A DNA stretch of 64,000 nt from JAKPQE01 sp041397845 (GTDB lineage: Bacteria > Pseudomonadota > Alphaproteobacteria > Rhizobiales > JAKPQE01). Under the pieces are notes generated by a model. That model ran no database searches. It saw only the letters and a program-made list of their open reading frames with translations, and had not been told where the DNA came from. Location of the stretch: positions 1 to 64,000 of the forward strand of contig JAWKVW010000005.1 in the NCBI GenBank assembly GCA_041397845.1. The letters are read 5' to 3'. The position numbers and the translations under genes are program-made. This document shows, piece after piece, positions 29,439-37,228 of this stretch (the first letter of the stretch is position 1; the number at the start of each line of letters is the position of its first letter).

Positions 29439-31088
29439 GTGATCCTGTCGAACGAAAAGCTGGCAGCCAAGTATGTCGCCGAGGGTGTCTGGGGGCGCGT
29501 GACGCTCGACGCGCTGCTGCGCCGAAATGCGCAGACGATGCCGGGCGAGACGGCGCTCATCGAGACCGACGGCGCCGGCAAGATGGTGCGCAGCCTCACC
29601 TATGCCGAGCTCGAAGAGCAGATTGCCGGCCTTTCCGGCTTCTTCACCTCGGTCGGCCTGAAGCCGGACATGTATGTCGTCGAGCAGTTGCCGGTCGGTG
29701 CGGAGGCTCTGATCGCGCTGTTCGGCACCGTGCGCGCCGGCCTCATCTCCGTGCCGGTGTCGCCGCTGCTCGGCGAGGCCGAGCTCACTGCCGTTGCCGC
29801 GGCGCTGTCGCCGAAGGCGCTCTTGACGACGGCCTCTGACGGCCCTGCTGCCGCCGAGCGCATGCGCCACCTTGCCGCCGACAGCTTCAGCGTCCGCTTC
29901 GTCTGCGCCTTTGGCGAGGAGGTGCCGGACGGCGTCGTGCCGCTCGACCTCATCATCGGCTCGCCGGAGCTTGCCGATCCGGCCAATTCGGCAGCGATCG
30001 TGCGCAAGGGCAACGGCGCCGACCACATCGCCACAGTTTCCTGGTCCGAGATTGCCGAGGGCGCGGCACCGATCGCCCGCAGCCACAATCACTGGATTTC
30101 CGCCGGGCTCATGCATCTCGTCGCGGCGCGGCTCGAGAAAGGCTGCCGGATCTTCAGCCCGTATCTGCCGACCGGCCTTGTCGGCCTCTCGGCGGCGGTC
30201 GTGCCCTGGCTTCTGACCGGCGGCACGCTCGTCCTGCATCGCTTCGACGGCCTCGCCGGGCTTGCCGCCGCCATTTCCGAGACCGCCCCCGACTATGCGC
30301 TGATGCCTGCCGGCCTCGAGGGCGCCCTCGCCGGTCGTCTCGGCAGCGAGCATCCGGCAATCGGCCTCGTCCATAATGACCCGGCTGCGGCGCGCGGCGC
30401 CAAGGGCTGGCAGGGCGCCGTCGTCGACATCGACCGGATCGGCGAGATCATCGCGGTGCCCCGATATCGCGACAGCGCCCCGGCGGCGGCATTGCCGCTC
30501 GGCCGGATCGGCGCGGCCTTCGGGGCCGGCTCCGTTGGCTTCCTCGAGACGCGCCTGCGCGGTTTTGCCCGCAAGGCCGGAACTGTCGCGGCTGGCGACA
30601 GCTTCAGCGATGGCGAGCTCGTCCTGCGCGGACCGGCTGTTCCGGATGCCTCGCTCGGCCTTTCCGAGGGTAATGGCGGGCCGACGATCGACACCGAGGG
30701 CTTCCTCCATTCCGGCCTTGTCGGCCGCCTCGCCTCGGCCGAGCCGGCGACATTCCAGCTTGCCGGCCCGGTCGGCGACCTGCTCGTCGTTGCCGGCACG
30801 CAGGTGCGCGCCGCCGATCTCGACCGGATCTATGCCGAGCACGAGGCCGTGGCCGCCGCCGCCGCCGTCGTCGTGCCGGATGCGATTGCCGGATCGCGGC
30901 TGCGGGCAGCGATCGTGCTGCAGCCCGGCCGCAATCTCAGCCTCGAGGAGTTTTCACGGTGGCTGTCGGCGCGCGGTGTCGCAGCGCACAAGATTCCGAT
31001 CGGGCTGACCATCGTCGAGCGCCTGCCGCGTGCAGACAACGGCAAGATTGCACGGACGATCGCGACGAGACCTGCTGCCGCCGCATGA
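29439..31088 (+). CDS. AMP-binding-fold protein lacking the ATP loop
   Basis: A 550-residue protein with the overall acyl-CoA synthetase/ANL fold (LTYAELEEQIAGL near residue 50, C-terminal LPRADNGKIART with the A10 lysine). The glycine-rich phosphate loop is missing: where SGTTGxPKG should be, the sequence reads WSEIAEGAAPIARSHNH. The usual YGxTE and TGD motifs are also absent. It probably cannot adenylate a substrate, so it may bind an acyl or carboxylate ligand instead. GTG start with GAGGGGG upstream, 25 bp after the binding protein, so the two are likely co-transcribed. Confidence 0.85.
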   Translation: MILSNEKLAAKYVAEGVWGRVTLDALLRRNAQTMPGETALIETDGAGKMVRSLTYAELEEQIAGLSGFFTSVGLKPDMYVVEQLPVGAEALIALFGTVRAGLISVPVSPLLGEAELTAVAAALSPKALLTTASDGPAAAERMRHLAADSFSVRFVCAFGEEVPDGVVPLDLIIGSPELADPANSAAIVRKGNGADHIATVSWSEIAEGAAPIARSHNHWISAGLMHLVAARLEKGCRIFSPYLPTGLVGLSAAVVPWLLTGGTLVLHRFDGLAGLAAAISETAPDYALMPAGLEGALAGRLGSEHPAIGLVHNDPAAARGAKGWQGAVVDIDRIGEIIAVPRYRDSAPAAALPLGRIGAAFGAGSVGFLETRLRGFARKAGTVAAGDSFSDGELVLRGPAVPDASLGLSEGNGGPTIDTEGFLHSGLVGRLASAEPATFQLAGPVGDLLVVAGTQVRAADLDRIYAEHEAVAAAAAVVVPDAIAGSRLRAAIVLQPGRNLSLEEFSRWLSARGVAAHKIPIGLTIVERLPRADNGKIARTIATRPAAAA

Positions 31089-31203
31089 TTTTCATGCCGG
31101 CCGGAGTTGTTTTTCAGCAAAAACGGCCGGCAAAAAACCTGATCTTTACCGGCAGCCGACACTATTGCGGAACGTTTCACGGCAACGCCATGAGGTTTCC
31201 GCA

Positions 31204-32511
31204 ATGTCACAGTCGGCCCGCGTTCTGGTAATCGACGAGGGGATTACCGCCGAGCGCTCGCGCATCTGGAGCGATCTCGACCAGTTCGGGTTCGAGACGA
31301 CATCCTGCGCACCGGCCGACGTGCCGCTCATCGGCGCGGCCGAGCGGCCGGACGTCATCGTCGTCGACGGCCGCTCCGGCGCCAGCGTCCGCGAGTTCAC
31401 CAGCCTCAGCCGCATCGGCAGCGACAACGCACCGCCGCCGGCGATCCTCTTCCTTGCCGCCGATGGCGACGAGGCGAGCAGCCGGGCGATCGGCGCCGGG
31501 CGGGTGCTCTATCCGCCGGTCGAGCCGGGCCGGCTGGCGCTCAGCCTTTCCACCCTTCTGCGCCAGAACGCACTTGAGCAGGAAATCGGCCGCCGGATCG
31601 CCGCTGCCGAGCGAATCGGCCTTGCCACGCGCCTGACGCCGCCGGCATCGGACGCGGCAACGGGCGCGAGCGTCCTCGTCGTCGGCGTCGGCCGGACCTT
31701 CCTCAAGATCGAATCCAGCCTTTCCTGCTTTGCCGAAGTGTTCGGCGCGCTCTCCATCGACCAGGCCGAGAGCTATCTCAACGCCGCGACGTTCGATGCC
31801 GTCGTCATCGAGCCGTCCATCGATTTCGACGATGCCATCGCGTTCGTCGCCGATATCCGTCGCAATCCGCGCGTCGCCACGCTGCCGGTGGTGATGCTGC
31901 TCGATCCGAATTTCATGATGGGCCTGCGCGAGGCCTATGCGGCCGGCGCGACGGACGTCATGCCGACCTCGTTCAAGGCCGACGATTTTGCCGTGCGCAT
32001 GGCCGTGCATGCCGGCGAGGTTCATGCCCAGCGCGACCTCTATGCCACTGTGCGGGCGCTCGGCGCCGATCGCGCCGCCGGCCAGGACGACGGCCGCTAT
32101 CTCGAAGCCTATCTCGAAATCGCCACCGAGCAGTCACGCGTCTCGGGCGCGCCGGTGCATGTCGCCACCGTGACGGTGTCCGGCCTTCCGGCGATCGGCC
32201 TTGTCCATGGCGAGGCGGTGGCAAACGCGGCCTGCGACCAGGTGGCGACGATCCTCGAGCGGCTTGCCCGGGCGGAAAACCTCATCGCCCGCCTCGACCG
32301 CTCGCATTTCGCCCTCACCTTCGTCGGGGCGCCGGTCGAGGCCGTCGAGACCGCGGTGACCCGCATGGCTGCCGTCATCCGCCTGACGCCGCTCGGCTTT
32401 GGCGAGGATGAAAGCCTGATGATCGACGTCGACGCGGCAATCGCGACGCTGCGTCCCGGCGAGCCCGGTCTTGCCGCCGTGGAGCGGGCACTCGCCATCA
32501 CGCAGGGTTGA
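31204..32511 (+). CDS. PleD-like protein with degenerate GGDEF domain
   Basis: A 435-residue protein with two receiver-like domains and a C-terminal GGDEF-like fold. The first receiver has acidic residues at the N-terminus and a possible phospho-acceptor D55 (VIVVDGRS). In the second the acceptor position reads VIEPS, so it is degenerate. The signature loop of diguanylate cyclases is replaced by ARLDRSHFALTF, so c-di-GMP synthesis is unlikely. The start ATG at 31204 has GAGG upstream, preceded by a 115-bp gap. It may be a binding or adaptor protein for c-di-GMP or for other receivers. Confidence 0.82.
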   Translation: MSQSARVLVIDEGITAERSRIWSDLDQFGFETTSCAPADVPLIGAAERPDVIVVDGRSGASVREFTSLSRIGSDNAPPPAILFLAADGDEASSRAIGAGRVLYPPVEPGRLALSLSTLLRQNALEQEIGRRIAAAERIGLATRLTPPASDAATGASVLVVGVGRTFLKIESSLSCFAEVFGALSIDQAESYLNAATFDAVVIEPSIDFDDAIAFVADIRRNPRVATLPVVMLLDPNFMMGLREAYAAGATDVMPTSFKADDFAVRMAVHAGEVHAQRDLYATVRALGADRAAGQDDGRYLEAYLEIATEQSRVSGAPVHVATVTVSGLPAIGLVHGEAVANAACDQVATILERLARAENLIARLDRSHFALTFVGAPVEAVETAVTRMAAVIRLTPLGFGEDESLMIDVDAAIATLRPGEPGLAAVERALAITQG

Positions 32512-32566
32512 TTTCGGCGGCGGCTTGCCATCCGGCTATCCTCTGGCGCCAGCGCGAGGACAGCCC

Positions 32567-33274
32567 ATGAGCGAACGCCCCCGGATCACCGTCGACATCG
32601 TTTCCGACGTCATGTGCCCGTGGTGCTATGTCGGCAAGCGCCGCTTTGCCAAGGCGCTTTCGGCGCTGCCGGACCTTGACGTCGACGTCAACTGGCGGCC
32701 GTTCCAGCTCGATCCGACGCTGCCGCCCGAGGGCATCGACCGGCGCGACTATCTCGAGCGCAAGTTCCGCGATCCCGACCGCATCGCCGCCATGCATGAC
32801 GCCCTCGCCGCCGCCGGGGCCGCCGAGCGGATTCCCTTCGCCTTCGACAGGATCAGCCGCTCGCCGAACACGCTCGACGCACACCGGCTGATCCTCTGGG
32901 CAAGCGCCAGCGGCGCCGGCGAGGCGATGGTCGAGCGGCTGTTTTCGCTGTTCTTCTGTGAAGGGGCCAATATCGGCAGCCAGCGCGTGCTCGTCGAAGC
33001 GGCGCGCGGGCTCGGCATGCGGGCCGACAAGGTCGCGATGCTGCTCGCCGGGGACACGGACCGCGAGGCCGTTCGGCGCGACATCACGCGGGCGCGGCAG
33101 CTCGGCATCTCGAGCGTTCCAACCTTCATCGTCGAGCGGAAATACGCGATCGTCGGGGCGCAGACGCCGGACTTCATCGCCGAAACGCTGCGTACCGCCG
33201 CCCGCGAGACCGCTGGCGCGCCCCCGGAAACACCAGGGGGCGGCGCCGATGGCACCGCCCCTCAGTGTTCCTAG
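32567..33274 (+). CDS. DsbA-family (FrnE-like) oxidoreductase
   Basis: A 235-residue thioredoxin-fold protein without signal peptide. The active site CPWC (VSDVMCPWCYVGKRR) and the cis-Pro loop SSVPTFIV are present. It matches the cytoplasmic DsbA/FrnE branch (2-hydroxychromene-2-carboxylate isomerase superfamily). The ATG at 32567 with GAGGA upstream was chosen over an in-frame codon at 32471. The C-terminal tail is low-complexity (GAPPETPGGGADG). Confidence 0.9.
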   Translation: MSERPRITVDIVSDVMCPWCYVGKRRFAKALSALPDLDVDVNWRPFQLDPTLPPEGIDRRDYLERKFRDPDRIAAMHDALAAAGAAERIPFAFDRISRSPNTLDAHRLILWASASGAGEAMVERLFSLFFCEGANIGSQRVLVEAARGLGMRADKVAMLLAGDTDREAVRRDITRARQLGISSVPTFIVERKYAIVGAQTPDFIAETLRTAARETAGAPPETPGGGADGTAPQCS

Positions 33275-33298
33275 GCCTTCGGTGCCCGTCGGCCGCGG

Positions 33299-34644
33299 TC
33301 AGGCGGCCTTGATGCGCTTCAGGAATTTCTGCACCTCGTCCTGCAGGTGCGTGGCGCTGCCGGCAAGGCCGTCGGCCGCATCGACAAGGTGGCTCGCCAT
33401 CTCGCCGGAGCGGACCGCATCCTCGCGGACGCCGCCCATTTCGTTCGCCACGGTCGAGGTGCCGTCGCGGGCAACATCGGAGCTGCGGGCAATCTCGTTG
33501 GTCGCCGCCGACTGCTCCTCGACGGCCGCGGCTATCGAGGCGAACACATCGCTGACCTGGCTGCTCGAATCGTTGATCTCGTCGATCGCCGTTGCAGTCT
33601 TGGCGGTGATGTCCTGAATGGCGCCGATCTGGTTCTCGATTTCCTCGGTGGCCTTGGCCGACTGGCCGGCCAGATTCTTGACCTCGGACGCAACGACCGC
33701 GAAGCCGCGGCCCGCCTCGCCGGCGCGGGCAGCCTCGATGGTGGCGTTGAGGGCGAGCAGGTTGGTCTGCTCGGCAATCGCCTTGATGAGGTTGACGATG
33801 GCGCCGATGCGCTCGGCGGTCTCGACGAGCTGGCCGACGACGGCCTTGGTCTCGACGGCGCGGGTGCGGGCGCTCTCGGCGGTGGTGTTGGCCATGGAGA
33901 TCTGGTGCACGATCTCGGCGATGGAATTGCTCATCTCCTCGGTCGCGGAGGCGACGCTGGAGACGTTGTGACTGGCGCTCTCGGACGACTCGGAGACGCT
34001 CTGGGCGCGCCGGCGGGTGTTGTCGGCCATCGCCTCCATCTGCTTGGCGTTCTGGCGCATGTCATCGACAGCCCGGCCGATGGTCGTCGACACCTCGCCG
34101 ATCGAGCGGTCGAAATCGGACGCGACCTTGTCGAGGGCAGCCTTCTTGTCGCGGCGGCCGGCCTCGAAATAGACGTCGATCGCCAGATCCATGTCGAGCA
34201 TCGCGGCCTTGACGAAAGCGGCAGCCATCCGCTTGCGCATTTCACCGGACTGTTTCTGACGAGCATGCCGCCGGAGAACTTCTCGTCGAGGAGGGCCAGC
34301 ACGCGGACGATGACGTAGTTGTAGCCGCCGATATACCAGCGCGGCTCAAGGCCAAGGCGGGCATGCACCTCGCCGATCCGGGTCACCGACGCCGCATAGT
34401 TCGCGTCGAAATTGCCATCGAAAAGCAGCGCCCAATGCTTCTCCTGCTTCGAGGCAGCATGCTTCATCTGGTCGGGATTGCTGAAAAACCGTTTTGCCTC
34501 GGGAAACCTGGAGATGTGCGCATAAAAGCTGTCGAGAATTCCCGGCAGTTCACCCGCCAGGATGGCCTTGACGGCCCGAAGCGCTTCCTTCTCCTCATGG
34601 CTGATCTGGAGGAAGGCCACTCTCGTTTCGATATCGTCGGACAT
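33299..34644 (-). pseudogene. globin-coupled chemoreceptor, frameshifted at the linker
   Basis: A soluble methyl-accepting chemotaxis protein. The N-terminal 130 residues form a protoglobin sensor with the proximal haem His (H94 in GEVHARLGLEPRWY). The rest is a long coiled coil with the signalling tip IAEQTNLLALNATIEAARAGEAGRGFAVVA. The frame breaks near 34255: the globin part reads GMLVRNSPVK, whereas the downstream frame continues QSGEMRKRMAAAFVKAA. One missing base after GTCAG would join them into a 448-residue receptor sensing O2 or another haem ligand. No che genes are in this window. The indel is probably a sequencing error. Confidence 0.88.
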
Positions 34645-35241
34645 GCTCGATCCCTAAAAGCTGCGTACCATTCGCAAAATAGAAACCCGCCGAAAATAAA
34701 CAATGTCTTAATTTAATATTTCTGAATACCATCAGAACAATCAATCAATTTCACCTAAACATAAATATTTATCCAATCGATTGGAAATCACTTAAACATA
34801 AACACTGCGCATGAAAAAAGTCGATTTAATGATTTGTGCGCGGCGATTTCATTTCGAACCAGACGGATGAAAACGTTGAACGGGCCGCAACCCGTGCGCC
34901 CGCCGCAATTTTTATCATGAAATGCCTATTTCTTGACCACTCGCACAAAATACTGATGGCGATATTCAACACCGGCAGCCGGACAGAAAGCCTGGGCGAG
35001 ACGGTTCGGACTGGTCAACGCTTCCGAAAAAGACGCGTAGAAACAATCCCGTAACACAATCAGTCAGGGAAACACCCTAAGCTGGCAAATCAATCGCCAT
35101 TCAACGCGGACAGCACCGAAAAATCGCTGCGACGCAACAATCCGCGAGATGATGCAATTCCAGAAACGGGTGTGTTTTTCAGACGGTACGGCAGGGGAAC
35201 GCCGTAAGCCGGGCGCCGGTTCGCTGATGCCGCGCCTTAGA
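34645..35241. other. AT-rich gene-free spacer
   Basis: About 600 bp without a convincing gene. The part 34660-34850 is markedly AT-rich compared with the rest of the window. It holds the palindrome and direct repeats listed separately. A 72-codon frame at 34836-35054 lacks a good RBS and has no recognisable features. The right part ends with the fadL terminator. Confidence 0.6.
34751..34802. promoter_or_regulatory. palindrome flanked by direct repeats
   Basis: TCACCTAAACATAAA (34751-34765) and TCACTTAAACATAAA (34788-34802) are near-identical direct repeats 37 bp apart. Between them lies a perfect 14-bp palindrome TCCAATCGATTGGA (34772-34785). The layout suggests a multi-site operator upstream of the chemoreceptor gene (start 34644), but the protein that binds it is unknown. 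Confidence 0.45.
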
Positions 35242-35277
35242 CCAAAGTAAAACGGCCGCGGATTTCTCCGCGGCCGT
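35242..35277 (-). terminator. terminator of the fadL-type gene
   Basis: On the minus strand ACGGCCGCGGA, loop GAAA, TCCGCGGCCGT (35252-35277) is a perfect 11-bp stem. It is followed by a TTTTACTTT tract (35242-35252), 30 bp after the porin stop. Confidence 0.9.
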
Positions 35278-35306
35278 CGAATTTCGTGTAGAAGCCGTTC
35301 GGCCGA

Positions 35307-36666
35307 TCAGTACTTGCGGACGATCGGCTCGGCGGCGGCCTTCGGCGCACCGAAGCGGTAGACGTAGCCGAGGGTGACGTCGATCTGGCTCATCTCGAGG
35401 TCGATGCGGTGAGCCGGGTTGCCGAAGCCGGCCATTTCGCCGCCGGAAACCTTGGCAACCGGCATGTAGGCCGCGGCGAGCTCGATCGAGTGCTGCTCGT
35501 TGAAGTCATACTTCAGACCAGCGGTGATGTGGTGCTGGATAACGCCCGGAGCGAGGATGTTGAACATCACGTCAGCCGACTTGACCGGCTGGGTGTTGTA
35601 GGAATAGCCGGCGCGGACGGTGAGCGCATCGGTGGCATTCCACTCGACGCCGAACTTGAAGGCATCGACGTCCTTCCAGCCGAAGCCGGCGCCATTCGAG
35701 CCGCCAAGGCAGGACGCGGCGTTGCCGCCCATGCAGGCCGCCAGATTGCCCATCGGGTTACCGACGGCACCGACCGAATTGTAGAAGATGTGCTTCCAGT
35801 CGGCCATGACGGTGACGGTGTCGGTGACGTCATAGGCGACGCCGACAGTGACGTTGCCCGGGATGTCGAAATCGCCGCCGTCGGCGAACAGGCCCTTGTA
35901 CTTGTCGAACTCGGTCATCCAGATCGGGGTCTGGCCGGCGAGGCCGACACGCATGCGCGGGGTGACCTCGAGCTCGATACCAGCGCGAACGCCGACACCG
36001 TAGGAGTAGGAGTTCTCGCCGCTGGTCAGCGAGGCGGCGTTGTTGGACACGCCGGCGAAGGCGCCGAGGCCACGGGCCGAGAAGCGCTGCACGGCGAACA
36101 TCGGGGTGACACCGACCGAGACCGCGCCCATGTCGCGGGCGTAGGTGACGCCCATGATCATCTGGTTCAGGTCAACGCCGGCCTTGCCCGCGCAGAAGGG
36201 ACCGAAGTTCGGCGCGCCACCGCAGCCGTTCGGCGGCGGGATGAGGCCACCGGCGGCATTCTTGTAGGTGGTGTTCATGCCGCCATTGCCGATCATCATG
36301 AAGCGATCGCCGACTGATCGTCGAGGGCATAGGAAATGGCGAAGTCTCGGCACGGCGAAGATGTCGTTGCTGCTGTCAACCTTGCCGGTGGTGGTGAAGC
36401 CCGGAACGGTGCCGCCGGTGAACTTGCGGTCCGGCGAGAACAGCGAGAAAGCCGCGTTCACCTGGCTGCCGACATGGGCAAGACCGGCCGGATTGACGGC
36501 CTGGGAGGTCGCGTCGGTGGAGATCGGCGACGCCGGCGCCGCCAAGGGCCTTCTGACGGGCGCCGTAGCCATGCTGGAAGTAGCCTTCCGTGGCCAGGGC
36601 CGACGTCATCATCAGCGTCAGCATCGAGCCGGCAAGCGCCGGAACGAGAGTTTTCTTCGAGACCAT
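35307..36666 (-). pseudogene. FadL/TodX-type outer-membrane transporter, broken by indels
   Basis: About 450 residues if repaired: signal peptide (MVSKKTLVPALAGSMLTLMMTSALA), the FadL N-terminal plug GYFQHGYGARQKALGGAGVA, then a 14-strand barrel ending in an aromatic-rich strand (GYVYRFGAPK) and a C-terminal Tyr. Such channels import hydrophobic compounds, including long-chain fatty acids or aromatics. The frame is lost near 36543 (after GGAGVAD). Two further, mutually compensating indels fall near 36305-36345, where the translation briefly becomes RLRHFLCPRRSVGDR instead of a normal NFAISYALDDQSAIG-like stretch. Start ATG 36666 with GGGGGA. Sequencing error is likely. Confidence 0.85.
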
Positions 36667-36711
36667 GCTATTCCCCCACATGACGCGCATTTTGCGATCT
36701 GTTTTATTTTC

Positions 36712-36727
36712 GAACTTTCGAAAGTTC
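36712..36727. promoter_or_regulatory. 16-bp perfect palindrome, likely fadL operator
   Basis: GAACTTTCGAAAGTTC lies 46 bp upstream of the porin start, in a position overlapping a promoter. It has the size of a TetR/FadR-type operator. A second, looser dyad GCATTCCA-N16-TGGAATGC (36787-36818) is about 120 bp upstream. The rest of 36728-37066 is gene-free. Confidence 0.6.
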
Positions 36728-37066
36728 AAAGTCCCGCGTTCTTCTTGGCAACCGTCCCGCCATCAAGTCTTCGCCCCGGCCGGACTGCATTCCAATCCGA
36801 ACGCGTCGAATGGAATGCTAATGTTTCGCGGGATTCTTGGAGGAAGTCTACCGGCGCGGATGTGCGACAGCCCATTTCGTATGCGGGAAACCTAATTCGC
36901 CGAACACATGTAACTCTTTTGCCACAGTTTTGCCGCAACTCACAAAAGGGCGCCGAACCCCCTGCCCTGCGCCCGAAGGTCACGGTGCCGGCGGGGTTGA
37001 CCGGGCCGGGCGGCGCGCCTAGTCTCCGGCCCGTATCGAAGCACGCTTGAAGGAAACGGCGCGGAC

Positions 37067-37120
37067 ATGCGCGGAATCATTCTCGTAATCGAAGGGCGCA
37101 CCATCGACGTGGCGAACTGA
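37067..37120 (+). CDS. ilv operon leader peptide
   Basis: A 17-residue ORF, MRGIILVIEGRTIDVAN, with AAGGA 12 nt upstream. Eight of its 17 residues are Ile, Leu or Val, clustered as IILVI. It sits 108 bp ahead of ilvI and directly before alternative RNA hairpins. That is the standard layout of an attenuation leader whose ribosome stalls when branched-chain aminoacyl-tRNAs are scarce. Confidence 0.72.
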   Translation: MRGIILVIEGRTIDVAN

Positions 37121-37173
37121 CGCCGCGGCGAAAGATGGTGCGCAGACCGAGGGGCCCGAAAGGCCCCTTTTTT
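37096..37173 (+). promoter_or_regulatory. transcription attenuator of ilvI-yqhA-ilvH
   Basis: GCGCACCATC inside the leader ORF (37096-37105) pairs perfectly with GATGGTGCGC after it (37134-37143). A ribosome stalled on the IILVI codons (37076-37090) would cover or disturb this pairing. The terminator at 37151-37173 follows at once. I cannot identify the full antiterminator pairing by eye. Confidence 0.68.
37151..37173 (+). terminator. attenuator terminator hairpin
   Basis: GGGGCC (37151-37156), loop CGAAA, GGCCCC (37162-37167), then six T residues. It lies 55 bp before the ilvI start, so it can only act on leader transcripts. Confidence 0.88.
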
Positions 37174-37228
37174 ATTGGCCGTGTTCGCGATAGGAACGAG
37201 CGGCATCGAAATCTAAGGTGGACGGGCG

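Noticed and set aside
26603..29599. 998-codon minus-strand frame over IalB and the binding protein
   Set aside because: Only the last 228 codons (from 27289) are the real ialB-like gene. The upstream part is antisense to the intact family-5 binding protein and has no signal peptide or motif.
31096..31141. Terminator between the AMP-like and PleD-like genes
   Set aside because: GCCGGCCG/CGGCCGGC pair perfectly, but the loop is 30 nt and an A run, not a T run, follows on the plus strand. It may be a regulatory dyad, but there is too little to call.
34836..35054. 72-codon ORF in the AT-rich spacer
   Set aside because: No ribosome site, no recognisable domain, mixed composition; likely chance.
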